Shown: one piece after another, positions 52,492 to 62,899 of the stretch
Numbering within the stretch: position 1 is the first letter of the stretch
How the letters are laid out: each line of letters opens with the position of its first letter
NCBI GenBank assembly: GCA_033964015.1
Contig: CM066924.1
Coordinates: 12,302,625-12,366,624, forward strand
Source of the DNA: Scolanthus callimorphus
Lineage: Eukaryota; Cnidaria; Anthozoa; Actiniaria; Edwardsiidae
Reading direction: 5' to 3'
DNA length: 64,000 bases
Translations under genes and position numbers: made by a program
The notes under the pieces: generated by a model
The model's database searches: none
What the model was told of the DNA's origin: nothing
The model's input: only the letters and a program-made list of their open reading frames with translations

Positions 52492-52552
52492 CTAACACTT
52501 GCATTTACTGCAAGTGAATGTCGAGGGCTCCTCCGTTAGTCCTACACACACG
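52492..52552 (-). CDS. Terminal exon of a PHD-finger gene
   Basis: A TTTTTCAG acceptor precedes it (52553-52554). In the phase set by the previous exon it reads VCVGLTEEPSTFTCSKCKC and then TAG (52492-52494). It supplies the last three cysteines of the PHD finger begun in the preceding exon (V-C-V-G-L ... F-x-C-x-x-C). Confidence 0.7.
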
Positions 52553-52679
52553 CTGAAAAATGAAATAAAGAAGCAATAGGATATATGCTTTATCCGTTTT
52601 ATTTTATTAACTTTGTTTACAACTATAATCGTTACTTGTTTTTTCATATTACTGCAAGTGATTATTTTTGTTTACTTAC

Positions 52680-52833
52680 TAGTGGCTCCATTTCTCACAT
52701 GAGTCGCACTGGACCCATTGGTCGTGTTTTTGCCTCTTTTTTGACTTAACAGCCGGGGCTTTGAATTTCCTACATACTGCACACACGTCGTCTTCGTCAT
52801 CTTCATCTTCATCTTCCTTTTCAAGTCTCGACG
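52680..52833 (-). CDS. Exon encoding the first part of a PHD finger
   Basis: Acceptor TTTTTTTAG (52834-52835) and donor GTAAGT (52679 downward). It encodes a long acidic run (EDEDEDDEDD), then VCAVCRKFKAPAVKSKKR and QWVQCDSCEKWSH. This gives C-x-x-C ... C-x-x-C-x-x-W-x-H, the first part of a C4HC3 PHD finger; the exon ends in phase 2 and the next exon finishes the domain. PHD fingers read histone tails, and they also cap many pogo/jerky-like transposases. Read without splicing, a TAG would truncate the finger, so the intron (52553-52679, 127 bp) is well supported by logic. Confidence 0.75.
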
Positions 52834-53403
52834 CTAAAAAAATTACACAATTATTTGTTTAAGCATTAAATAAGGTAGGGTAAATGTCTCAACAATTTGC
52901 AAAACATTTAACAATTTTCCTTTTATTCAGAAAACACAAAAAGTTCATCAAAGATCGAAATTGTAAACAGTACTGTGCGCGCTGATTAGCTTAAATGAAC
53001 TGCTTACTGCACTATCTCTATTGTCAAGTGTTTTTTAGTTATTATTTTACAACATTTATACTTTCTTTATTACATATGAAAAGCACAGTAAAAAAACTAC
53101 TATATGCAGGGATTTTGTGTTTTTATTTTTTGCGCTGCACAACTTCTGTCGTTACTTATATTTTCCAACTATCTCGTATGGGCAATTGTTTAGCTCAATA
53201 CAACAAATGTATAGTTTTATAGATTCCACTGTTGCTCTCGTACAGACTTATTTAGCCAATCAGAAACGTTTGCGCATACAACCCTATTATGTAGTATAGA
53301 CAGATAATTGTAATGATAGTGGCAGTGTCAGTGGTATTGCTGATAAACAAAAGTGAAAAAATATTTATAATACTAACAGTAACAATAGCAATAACAAACC
53401 TAC

Positions 53404-53478
53404 CTTTACTAGGTCTTGGTAGCACAGACATTGTTCCCGATACGCCACCAAAGTCCAACGCCCTTCTTATCGTCGGAC
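53404..53478 (-). CDS. Upstream exon of the PHD-finger gene
   Basis: Acceptor CCTTTAATAG and donor GTAGGT bound a 75-bp exon encoding PTIRRALDFGGVSGTMSVLP, then RPSK. It enters and leaves in phase 1, matching the acceptor phase of the 52680-52833 exon. Function unknown. The exon before it may be 57354-57396, which also ends in phase 1. Confidence 0.6.
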
Positions 53479-54571
53479 CTATTAAAGGAAACTCGTTAAT
53501 GCAACTCCATTGTACTTCATAGGTTTTGTTGTGTATGCAACATATACGTGTATGCGAGAAATATTTCATTCCCTAATCCAAGATCGTTTTTCCACTACAG
53601 TATGATACTGCCTTTCTGCATCGTGCATCATCGTGCATCACTCTTAAATTTAATTTATTCGCAATCATTTCTCTCTTTATTGCAAAACCTTTTCTACCAC
53701 GTCACCTGCATTTAGCCCTTTATTCCAATTACCTTTCATTACATCAGCTGCATGTGTCGTGCCAGTCGCATGTCTTGTGTCCTTCTCTGAGAAAAGAAAA
53801 GGAAATGCTAGCTCTCGCCGTTCAAGTAAACAACCTTTTAAGCTTTTTTAAAGTAAAATGCAAAGTTAAATGCACATTGTTTGTTCTAGCTTTCCTTTTC
53901 CTCCCTTCTGTGTTTTCATACTGAAATCATTTTCGAGAAACTACTTTATCATATAATCAGCAGATCATTGAAGGTCTTGCTTAAGGATCTCCCCATTTAA
54001 GGTAATCCAAGCAGATCTTGTATTCCGGATTAGACCTTTCCGATTTAGCGGAATAAAAATACGATATTCCGCGTCTATATTCCACAACATAAAAAGCGCC
54101 GATAACCAATTTCTTATTTCTAAAAATTCGTTTTAGACTAAAATGAAATGTGTATACTTTACAGGCAACCTTCGAAAGGCTAATTTCGGGAGCTTTGTGT
54201 TCGTATGAAAAATGAAAATAAGGTGCGACTGAAGAAATATGTAAAACTGATAATACGTGCTGGCCGAGCGCGAAAGTCAAGTCTTTCATTTCAAACTATA
54301 ACAAGAACGTAGAAAGAAAAACAAGCTAATAGCAAAAACCACAGGGCGAAAAAAAAAATATGAAGGAAATCACGGCGGAATTTTGAAGGGCAACTAATCG
54401 AGTTTACAATTGCGCGTGAGGATATGGATAGGAAAACACGGGACCGACGAAGCCTGGGAGCGCAAATCCTCTGCAGGAAAAAAAAACCCAGCACCAATCA
54501 AAAAGAAATTTAGCAATTTTTAACATAGCAGTTTCCTGCGCCTTGTTTGATTGAAGTGTACGCCTTCCTTA
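53479..54571. other. Noncoding stretch
   Basis: No exon was found. Short repeated GCATCGTGCATCATCGTGC lies near 53616. Confidence 0.35.
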
Positions 54572-54775
54572 GACCCCGTCCACACTACACCGTTTTCAAA
54601 CGAAAACGAATACTTTTTGCTCCGGATACGGCTATCGTCCACACTACAACGCCGAAAACGATCACCGAAAACGGCGAAAACAATACGAAAACGATAAGTG
54701 TGGACGCAAATCGTTTTGAAAACGGAGCAAAAAGTGTCCGTTTTCGTTTGAAAACGATGTAATATGGACGGGGTC
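54572..54775. mobile_element. TTA-flanked MITE, GACCCCGTCCACACT ends (204 bp)
   Basis: The left end GACCCCGTCCACACTACACC, then GTTTTCAAACGAAAAC, and the right end (inverse, ...GGACGGGGTC) are flanked by TTA on both sides (54569-54571 and 54776-54778), consistent with Harbinger-type insertion. The interior is a chain of CGAAAACG motifs. Confidence 0.7.
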
Positions 54776-54778
54776 TTA

Positions 54779-55886
54779 GTCGAATCATGTTCAACAGAAT
54801 CTAAGGTAGGATCGAGTTCAAAACCTCGCTTGGCTGCCGCGAAATTTGCATATCTCTAAAAGAAAACCATTCCTATCCTTTTGCAGGTTTATAAGACCTT
54901 GCTCAACGAGGCAGCAAGAGGCTAAACGTGTGAACAACGAAAAATGTTGCCTTTTCTGCGCTAAATATGGCAACAATTGGAAGTGGCTATTGGAGAAACC
55001 ATTATTGCGCACAACAAAGATGTTTCTGATGAGATTCAGAAGCATTTGTTTGTTGCTGCAACATTGTTGCCTGCACGTTTAGTACTTCAGTCTCTCTAGA
55101 CAAAATGGTCAAAACTGAATCACCACCAGCTCTTTATACTTTGAACAATTATTTTGTCATAGATAAAAGGATTTTCGTAAAAAGAGAAGATAAATAAAGT
55201 GGTTTTGATTTAATTTTGAAGCGAACAATGCTGGCCACGCTTGCTGGCCACTTCTTTGACAAGAAATAGCTCAAATCGCAATCCAATTTCATCCTCTTAA
55301 ACGGGTCATAACAACATAGAATTGCATGTGTCTAACAACTGAAATGTTTTTCTATTAATCTGGACGGGCCCCTGATCTGGAGGATTATTTTGATTACTTC
55401 GGGCAAATGCACATGTGATTTCACAGTTACAATTTTACTTATTTTATGTCCACGGTGGAAGAATATGAATAACTTTTCTCCCAGATTTGGAAGAAATGCT
55501 CCGAATTCGTATCCCTTGTTGTCTCTCAAAAACTCATTTTGCAATAAAAAAGAACGATATTGAGAACCGTAAGCTAGTAAAATGTAAATGTGAACTATAC
55601 GGCATTTTTTTAAATCGATTGAATTACTCTCCAAGTTTCACGCAATGCACAAGCACGTGTTCATCTTTTTCACCTGGCACACGAGCCAGGAGAACAAGCG
55701 GAGAAATTAAACTAAAGAAATAACAGGGAATTAAACTAACCATTATTTGAGCACAGACCATTTCACCCCATGAATACGGCTAATAAGCGATTTTCAATTC
55801 TATAAAGTGCGATTCCTATATCAAACTTCGCAAAGACATCGTAACTCGGTAAGCTTAGCGAGAGGTGTTTACGCCGATTGTGTATA
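54779..55886. other. Noncoding stretch
   Basis: No exon or element recognised. Short open frames lack splice or start support. Confidence 0.35.
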
Positions 55887-56159
55887 CAGCTATTTCAATA
55901 AACGTTGTCGGTCTTGTGAGCTCTCAAGCCTACGCCCCCAGACCTAAAGGAAGTTTGGGTAGAAGCAAACTATCCTACTTTGATGATCGGTCGTGAGTGC
56001 TAAATTCTTCGAAAAAGAGCTTTGTTTCAAGCTAGTATGAATGTCTCGAGTAGTTTATTAGCATCGTACTCAAGCAGTGAGCCGATTGAAGACCTCCTAC
56101 CCAGACAACGTTGCAGTATGGGCGCGTACGGCTTCCGACAACGTTTTTTGAAATAGCTG
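55887..56159. mobile_element. TA-flanked MITE, CAGCTATTTCAATAAACGTTG ends (273 bp)
   Basis: The left end CAGCTATTTCAATAAACGTT, then GTCGG, and the right end CCGACAACGTTTTTTGAAAT, then AGCTG, are inverted copies flanked by TA (55885-55886 and 56160-56161). Tc1/mariner-like by its duplication. Confidence 0.7.
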
Positions 56160-56603
56160 TAGACAGCAGAACCTGGGCAAGGCCGATAGAAAGATGGTAA
56201 ATTATCCTAGGGCAAAAAAAAAACATGATAAATTTTAAGGCTCGCAAAACACACTTTCTGTCTTCATTATCCAAAGAAAAAGCTTGTTTTGAAAATCCCG
56301 GCATTTATTCTTAGGATAACTTCTAACTCTTATAGGCCCGACTCTCGGGAAAAGCTTTCACACCAGCGTGACCGGCCCGGCCTGCTCGTTGTTTTGAAAC
56401 AGTGGCCCTCTCACCATTTCCAGAACTATCACTGATAGTTGATAGTTGAAGAGAAAAGGGTTACGTGCAGTTACAGAGCTTTCGATTTGGATATCAATCC
56501 AGACCACATTTCAACGTGAAATCGCAGCAAGATAACGCGGAATATAGCCGCGGGATACGATATGCCAATTCCGCCTATATTCCGCTAAATCGGAAAGGTC
56601 TAG

Positions 56604-56790
56604 AGCAGATTTCGTATGACTGTGAAAAGTACCGTGACAAAGTTGTTCCGCTCCGCGACCGTGACCGTACCGCGACTACGCGATTTCATTGGCGATTTTA
56701 TTCCATTTACAGCAGGCCAGGTTACGTACCGCCACCGCGACAGTACCGCGCCGTACCGCGGCACTTTTCACAGTCATACGAAATCTGCTC
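56604..56790. mobile_element. TA-flanked MITE, GAGCAGATTTCGTATGACTG family, copy 2
   Basis: The ends GAGCAGATTTCGTATGACTG, then TGAAAAGT, are perfect inverted copies (right: ACTTTTCACAGTCATACGAA, then ATCTGCTC), flanked by TA. The interior holds CCGCGACCGTGACCGTACCG-type inverted G/C motifs. Same family as 24335-24459. Confidence 0.7.
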
Positions 56791-56814
56791 TATTGCAGCA
56801 CTTGTATTCCGTAT

Positions 56815-57003
56815 TCTAACCTACTGGATTCCGGATTCCATACAAGTGGATTCCGGATTCCATAACTATCCGAATAAATTCTTGGATTCCAGATTCTCAA
56901 GGCGTTTGGATTCTGGATTCCTGCTATATTGATTCCGGATTCCATTGTAGGGATTCCGGATTCCAAACCTAACAAAAAGTCGGATTCCGGATTCTGGATT
57001 ACC
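56815..57003. repeat. GGATTCCGGATTCCA minisatellite
   Basis: Irregular tandem copies of a 9-17 bp unit TGGATTCC(G/A)GATTCCA. No gene. Confidence 0.8.
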
Positions 57004-57353
57004 TTACATGGGGTGATAAGGAGAAGTCTAAAATAGATGCTTTTTATTCCTTCACCCCCATTACTGAACCAATCCTGCTGCCTGGGCTCTGTTCGCTGGG
57101 AACTAATACACCACTACTTATTTGGTGGTACATGTCTACAAGCAACCTGAGCCAATCATGAATATCTGATACAGTATTACATTAGATAAATTATTGATGT
57201 ACGATGGGTGCGAGCACAAAAATCCTATTCATTTTTTTCTCCATTAAAATACTTAACAGTTATTCCTGCATATAGTGATAAAAAGTTAGAGTAATAAATG
57301 TTACTGCTTCTTGTTTCTTATGATTGATCTTAGCTGTATATAACAAAAATTAC

Positions 57354-57396
57354 CTTCCACAGCATCCACGTCACATGTGCTGTCTTTGTCTCCTTC
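57354..57396 (-). CDS. Candidate small exon
   Basis: Acceptor CTTTGCAG and donor GTAATT bound 43 bp encoding EGDKDSTCDVDAVE, entering in phase 0 and leaving in phase 1. The exit phase fits the exon at 53404-53478. Short, so the call is tentative. Confidence 0.35.
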
Positions 57397-57499
57397 CTGC
57401 AAAGCTGTGTATTGTATAAATTTAATTGTTATATAGCGAGTGCTCACTTCAACCGAGCGCGCGCTCTTATTGGCTAAATCAAGGTCACGTGGTGAAGTA

Positions 57500-57563
57500 C
57501 AAATCAAATATTCCCCGATCAGTCAATATTTCGAAAAATTATTGACTGGTCGGGGAATATTGC
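57500..57563. repeat. Perfect-arm palindrome
   Basis: AATATTCCCCGATCAGTCAATA and its inverse (TATTGACTGGTCGGGGAATATT) with a short loop. Probably the remains of a hairpin MITE. Confidence 0.6.
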
Positions 57564-57805
57564 TTTCGCGCGTCGCGTTTGAGAGCGGGAAAAAAGAGAA
57601 AGTTAATTGTAAACACGCGAGTCTTTTAAAAACCTTTGCTAATTTTGATAAGTTTTTGCTAATTCAAGAAAATTGTGTTGTTTATGAGTGTTTTCCCTTT
57701 ACACGATTCAGTCGCGCGCAAACTTTGTAACTTTTCTTTTCATTCTTGAAATACATTTGTTTTGACTTAATAATTGCAGTATATTTTCTGCTATATAACA
57801 AAACA

Positions 57806-57943
57806 CTTAATGACTACTCCCTCGGGAAACACCAGTTTTGTTTCCCTCGAATCTCGATGTTTCCCTCGACTTCGTCTCGGGAAACATCGAGATTCTCGGG
57901 AAACAAAAGTAACTGATGTTTCCCTCGGAAGCAGTCATTAAGT
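57806..57943. mobile_element. Palindromic MITE, ACACTTAATGACT ends (138 bp)
   Basis: ACACTTAATGACTACTCCCT ... and the inverse AGCAGTCATTAAGTGT at the right. The interior pairs TTTCCCTCGAATCTCGATGT with CATCGAGATTCTCGGGAAAC. The whole is a hairpin. Confidence 0.65.
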
Positions 57944-58030
57944 GTATAATATTCTATTAAGATGCAAATCCATCAGATTATGTCTAACATTTACTGCTTG
58001 TGTATTACAGATTGTACTTACTGTGTGTTT

Positions 58031-58942
58031 TATTAATAATAATATGGATGCAAACATTTCTCGATTCTGATTGGTCGAGAGCAGTGCAATTACAAAAGTA
58101 ATTTGCACTCCAAAAAAGTAATTGCACTCAAATGAGTGCAGGTATTTCATGAAGCTGATTGGCTAAATAAACAATGGATTTTGCGAACGAGCCAATCAAA
58201 TGCGCGCTAGCTGTCACGCCACTCGATCTGTTTGAGCCTTGTCAACAAGATGGGAGATCAATAGATGGCTTTGGATGGAGGGAGAAATTCGGTTCCTTTT
58301 CATGAAAATCATCTTCCGAAACCCTTGGAAAGCAAAATGTGAATTCCTTATGGACTTGAGCAAGACTTGTTTTAGTTTTCATTCTTTGTTATGGAAGGAT
58401 ATGAAGGGAAATCTTCGTTGACTGTGAATCTAGCGGCGGGAAATGCCAGCGATGAAAATGAACTAGAAGTTTACAAGAACACATGCGATACGGACAGTTT
58501 TCCGGATCAAATTCCTGTCAATCTTGGTTGTTTAGCTGTTACAAGAAAGTTTACACAAGAGAATACTTCAGGTATGTCTTCTGTGGAAGTTTACCTAGCT
58601 ATGTTCACCTTTCTGGACAATATTCTGTCCATTTTTGTTGACCGAAAATGCACAAGCAACTAAGTTAAGCTTTCAAAAGCAATTCAAACTGAAAGAAACC
58701 AACCAATTAATTAATACATGCTCTCTTATGTTATTTTACCTTGGAATCTGAAATAAAGTTTATGATTGTCAAAACAGAATTCCACCTGCTTCTAGCATGA
58801 AATAAATTTGTTGTGTCAAGTATATTTATGTCAAGTTAGGTTTTGTAAACTTTGCTCGCTTGTCTCGCACGCGTTCAGTGCATTTGTGGCCGCTGCAAAT
58901 AAGGTCTTTCTCTGAAAATTTTTGCATCCATATTATTAATAA
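58031..58942. mobile_element. Element with ATTAATAATATGGATGCAAA inverted ends, enclosing an exon
   Basis: The left TATTAATAATAATATGGATG, then CAAA, and the right TTTGCATCCATATTATTAAT, then AA, are inverted copies about 900 bp apart. Inside is an open + exon starting at 58391. The pair could be the ends of a DNA transposon, or two hairpin elements; target duplications could not be fixed. Confidence 0.45.
58391..58571 (+). CDS. Candidate first exon, unknown protein
   Basis: The ATG at 58391 opens MEGYEGKSSLTVNLAAGNAS, then DENELEVYKNTCDTDSFPDQ, IPVNLGCLAVTRKFTQENTS, ending at CAG|GTATGT (58572). About 60 codons, phase 1. The style resembles first exons of multi-copy coral genes whose later exons hold a DUF3504/Crypton-type recombinase domain, but that comparison is from memory and weak. 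No later exon was confirmed; a possible one lies at 59194-59275 after a TATGTTTAG acceptor, but its phase agreement with this exon is not proven. Confidence 0.45.
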
Positions 58943-58944
58943 GT

Positions 58945-59105
58945 AATCATACGACTATTCTCGTTCAACTTGGGATTAATTACACTCGTGAGTTTTTCAA
59001 AAAGCTCAAATTGCACTCGCCCTAACGGGCTCGTGCAATTTCGATACTTTTTGAAAAACTCACTCGTGCAATTAATCCCAAATTGAACTCGAAGTCGTAT
59101 GATTA
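58945..59105. mobile_element. Palindromic MITE (161 bp)
   Basis: AATCATACGACTATTCTCGT ... TTGGGATTAATTACACTCGT, GAGTTTTTCAAAAAG pair with CTTTTTGAAAAACTC, ACGAGTGCAATTAATCCCAA and AGTCGTATGATT around a CCCTAACGGG core. Full hairpin. Confidence 0.65.
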
Positions 59106-59275
59106 CCTATACTTATACTTCATGTGTTTTATTAATTGTACTACTATGTGTTTTATTAATTGTACTACTATGTGTTTTATTTTGTATGTTTAGCGGGCAA
59201 TTGTGTAAAAGTACTCAAGAAAAAAGGAGACAATCATCCAGAAATTACCCTCCTGCTCTTCGTCAACATCAGATA

Positions 59276-60229
59276 GGTTTTCATCGCCCTCATCCAAGTC
59301 TATTACAAAGGAAGTTACAATGAACATGTTATTTTTTCGAACTCCAAGAAGAAGAGTTCAAAAACGGGTTTTTCATTTTCTCGTCACCTCGCAGGGGAGG
59401 CTGTAGTTACGTAAACATGCAAAGCATGGTTTGGAAATACTCAAGGAAACGAATGCCGTTGTTTTTGACAGATTCCACAGGTTACCCAAGCTCTGAGTCT
59501 GTATTTCTATTTAAGCTTCATAATGTTAAATTTTTTCACACGTAATTTTACCACTCAATAACACTATACAAATTATCTTATATTTCTGTCCTAAAACAGC
59601 CCTCAAAAGCTGTTTAATTTAACTTTATCAGGCTAATAGAAACTCATAGCTTGAGTCACCTGTGCAGATACGTTTTAAAAAAGCGAGATTAAGCTACTTT
59701 TATGTACGCGTGCGCTCCATTTCATCCAATCAGCGAAGGCCCTCAAATTGATGTCACCATAGCTTGCGAGGCACGGGACCTGTGGGTTCGAGAATGCAAT
59801 TACAGCAACTTACACGTTAAATGTCTTTGTGCAAGGCGATATCCTGAGTTTATCCCCTGCGTAATAAATAAAAGTTTGATTTTGTAGACTTGTTAGATTA
59901 TCATAAAGAATTTCTTTACATATTCTTTTCTATTTGTTTACATGCTACTGCTAAACTAGGATACATGTAGTATAGTAGTATTGTTTTGTTAAGTACGTAT
60001 TTTCTAGAGAATTTATATAACATTAATATTCCTTCCGCCTGTTAGATCCAAAAGCGTTATTTTTGTACATTTTTACGCTTTAGTATCGATCGTGCAATTA
60101 TTAAGCTAGTTTTGAAATACTTTAATGAAGTTTGAAATATCTATGCTAAGTGCCTTCAGGTTGATTAGTATAGTTAACAATGCTCATATAATCGTGTGCT
60201 TGGCTTTCTCCGCCGGCATTGCGCGCAGT
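59276..60229. other. Noncoding stretch
   Basis: No gene recognised. The frame at 59702-59887 (+) is unremarkable. Confidence 0.35.
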
Positions 60230-60239
60230 TAGGCCTGAC

Positions 60240-61022
60240 CGCAAAGACTACTATATCTAACCTTTATTCGCTCTCATATTGGCTACGCAAGCGAAGTCTG
60301 GGCTCCCCAGTCTTGTATTTCTGACCTTAAGCTGCTAGAAGGAGTTCAGCGCCGCGCTACTCGCTTTATACTTTGCTGCGACCCAGACCCAAATAAAAGA
60401 CCCAATTACAAGGCGCGCTTGCTAACGCTGCGCTTGCTTCCTGTTTCTTATTGGCTGGAGGCAAAGGATCTTTGTTTTTTCTATAAGGCTTACCATGGGC
60501 TCTACCATTTTCCTCTCAATGAGTTTGTTACTTTTAATTCTGGTCGAACAAGGAATGCAACAAATGTGAATCTCCGTCCCCAGCGTTTCAGGACCTCGCT
60601 TTTCCGAGATTCCTATTTTAACAGAATTGTACTTCTTGGAATAATCTACCAACTGAGACCAGAGCTGCGCCCTCTTTCTGCACTTTTAAAAACAAACTGA
60701 ACCGTCTGTACTTTAGTAAACTTGAACTATTCTTTGACAGTGACCGGGTCCGGTCATGGAAGTCCTTGTGTCCCCACTGTAGGGCAACAAGAATTGACTG
60801 TTGCTAGATACCTAGCAAGATCTACATATTTATATTAATTAATTGTCCAATCGTTTTGTAGTGTGCTGTACTGTGTTGGGGCGCGCCTTGGGACTGCGAG
60901 TCCGTTAGCTCTCCCGCATCACGACCATTTGTTGTTGTTGTGTTGTCGCAGTATTTTATATATCATAAGTTTATAGTGCTCGGCGTGATGGAAGCCACTA
61001 AAAATAAATAAATAAATAAAAT
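60240..61022 (+). mobile_element. LINE 3' fragment (ORF2 C-terminus and tail)
   Basis: The + frame from about 60260 reads FIRSHIGYASEVWAPQSCIS, DLKLLEGVQRRATRFILCC, then LLTLRLLPVSYWLEAKDLCF, FYKAYHGLY and NSGRTRNATNVNLRPQRF to a stop near 60700. This is the C-terminal part of a LINE ORF2 (Y-x-S-x-V-W ... E-x-V-Q-R-R-A-T-R ... L-L-P-L-x-Y-x-x-x-x-x-D-L). A 3' untranslated part follows, ending in (AAATA)n at about 60998-61022. Opposite in orientation to the other two LINEs. Confidence 0.8.
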
Positions 61023-61090
61023 AAATACCTACATAGATTATCGTTGTACGAATCAATAAATTATTTCAGTCTACCGTTGTTTTTCTACCG

Positions 61091-61207
61091 TCAGCGCTTT
61101 CTAAATTCATCAAAAAGGATAACATAAATATAAATAACCTCTTCGAAAATTCTCTTTCTCCTTGGTGTCAGCATGCTTCTCTGCGTCTTCGATCCTGGTG
61201 ATAGTTC
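61091..61207 (-). CDS. Terminal exon of a spliced gene of unknown function
   Basis: Acceptor TTTAACAG (ends 61208). It reads ELSPGSKTQRSMLTPRRKRI, then FEEVIYIYVILFDEFRKR, and stops with TGA (61091-61093). Entered in phase 0, which fits the donor phase of the 61666-61721 exon. The basic PRRKR stretch could be a nuclear signal. No domain recognised. Confidence 0.6.
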   Translation of the reverse strand, partial: ELSPGSKTQRSMLTPRRKRIFEEVIYIYVILFDEFRKR

Positions 61208-61490
61208 CTGTTAAAGTTCAAAAATTCTGTTAAGGAAGTGTACAGCAGCTTGAACATGATGTCTTGCACCTTCGCAATTTCTAATAACCTTTATAGTCTT
61301 TTGTCGGACAGACAGTCAGACTATTTTATTTGCACCCTAACTTGTGAACCAGTACATTATTCAGTGGTAAGTCCAACAAATGTGAGTTTAAAAATGCTTA
61401 AAATCAAACTTAAAATCCAATCGAAGGTTTAGAATTGAAGGCTACAATTATAGTTTCAGTCAAGATTCATTCGTCCATGCGAGCATCCCC

Positions 61491-61492
<2 letters not shown>

Positions 61493-61537
<45 letters not shown>

Positions 61538-61580
61538 CCCCGAGCGGATGACAACGTACCACCCCCCCCCCCCCCCCAAT
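61493..61580. repeat. Poly-C tracts with duplicated spacer
   Basis: A run of 42 C (61493-61534), AATCCCCGAGCGGATGACAA, CGTACC, then a second C run (about 61561-61577) and the same 26-bp spacer again. It lies in the intron before the last exon. Run lengths may be assembly estimates. Confidence 0.85.
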
Positions 61581-61665
61581 CCCCGAGCGGATGACAACGT
61601 ACCACCTGCAGCAAACAGGTGGGCACAGGGTTTGCTTATTGTTTTTAATAATTTTTTATACTTAC

Positions 61666-61721
61666 GTCAATTATGCTAGGTTGTGCCTCGTCTTCATTAT
61701 CTTCTTGGTTAAAATCTGCCT
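61666..61721 (-). CDS. Exon (unknown gene, acidic)
   Basis: Acceptor CTATTTAG and donor GTAAGT bound 56 bp encoding EADFNQEDNEDEAQPSIID across the junction; phase 1 in, phase 0 out. Fits both neighbours. Confidence 0.65.
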
Positions 61722-61839
61722 CTAAATAGAGTCAATAGGCATACCATAATTGTTCGTCAAACATCAAAAGATTACGTTTATACTCAAACCATGTTTACTA
61801 ATGCAATAATTAGCTGTTATTTTTTGTTGTCCCCTTTAC

Positions 61840-61977
61840 CGTTAACATGTGTCTTTACTTCTTCAATGAGGTTTTCCAACTCTAGCTTTTCTTCATCTGT
61901 TAGGTCAGCCTTCATCTCTCCGCCATTTCCTCCTTTGTAAGGTTCTCCTGGATCTGTTATTTGCCCATAGCTACAAG
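61840..61977 (-). CDS. Exon (unknown gene)
   Basis: Acceptor TTTTTCAG and donor GTAAAG bound 138 bp encoding CSYGQITDPGEPYKGGNGGE, then MKADLTDEEKLELENLIEEV, KTHVN; phase 1 in and out. The second half is a probable helix. Confidence 0.7.
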
Positions 61978-62041
61978 CTGAAAAAGTTATCAATATTTTT
62001 GTATTGTATGCTTTTAAAAATCACTTATAGGAACTTTTTAC

Positions 62042-62077
62042 CGTGTTCCTCTCCAATAATTTTGTCAGCCAAAGGAG
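62042..62077 (-). CDS. Possible mini-exon (unknown gene)
   Basis: A 36-bp block between CACAAAAG and GTAAAA encodes APLADKIIGEEH, phase 1 in and out, so it can be included or skipped without frame change. The intron before it would be only 47 bp, so the call is tentative. Confidence 0.4.
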
Positions 62078-62124
62078 CTTTTGTGGAGCTTTTTACACAT
62101 AGAAAGAAAGTGGTCTTGCCTTAC

Positions 62125-62320
62125 CAAAGTCTATGTGTCGCAAAATTCTTTCGTCAAACATATCCCTCGGGAACTTGTAGCATTTCTTGCTAACCGTTAC
62201 TCCCGGTTCTCTGTTTTTTACTTCTCCGAAAGTAACACCATGCTTTGCAGCGAAGTAGGTTGCGCTCTTCGTACCAGAGCTTGTGTCGCAGTTTTTCTTT
62301 GTGATAGCTTTTTTTGCCTC
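62125..62320 (-). CDS. Exon (unknown gene)
   Basis: Acceptor GTTTTAAG and donor GTAAGG bound 196 bp encoding EAKKAITKKNCDTSSGTKSA, TYFAAKHGVTFGEVKNREPG, VTVSKKCYKFPRDMFDERIL, RHIDF; phase 0 in, phase 1 out. Mixed globular composition. No family recognised. Confidence 0.7.
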
Positions 62321-62495
62321 CTTAAAACCAAAACAACGACAATTACAATTGCAGTAACAATTGTAATGGCCACTAATGAGGGGTAATTACAATTCTCTTA
62401 TGAATACCCATCCCTATTCCTGTGATTGACTATGACTATTTATATGTCTTTTCATATTCACACTAATTCGCAGAACAATGGGTTTGGATACCCAC

Positions 62496-62609
62496 CTCCT
62501 TGCTAATGGTCGGAAAATCATCAAAGGTAGCAACTGAAACTGCGATTGCTTTCACTTTCTTGCAATTTTCCATCTTTACTTCCGTTTGCGGTAATATCCA
62601 CTTAAGCGC
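62496..62609 (-). CDS. Exon (unknown gene)
   Basis: Acceptor TTTTTCCAG and donor GTGGGT bound 114 bp (38 codons, phase 0 both sides) encoding ALKWILPQTEVKMENCKKVK, AIAVSVATFDDFPTISKE. Confidence 0.7.
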
Positions 62610-62899
62610 CTGGAAAAATAAATATTCGGTTTTATTTCATTCATAAAAAGCCATGTCAACTTTTAGCCTCCACGATTGGACGTAATGGTTTTCGTGTTCA
62701 TTGAAAAATGACTAGCATTTACAAAGAAACACAGGTTATTGAAATGGGTACTTCTCTCTGTATTGCTAAGCGCACATAACAACTGCATATAATTATTCGT
62801 ATTATTATATTATCTGTATCGAGCTCAGCAGGAATACCCCTCGCTTTCCTAGAAGTATTCCTGGACCGCTACTGTTTACCATCTGTTCTTTAGGCTTAC

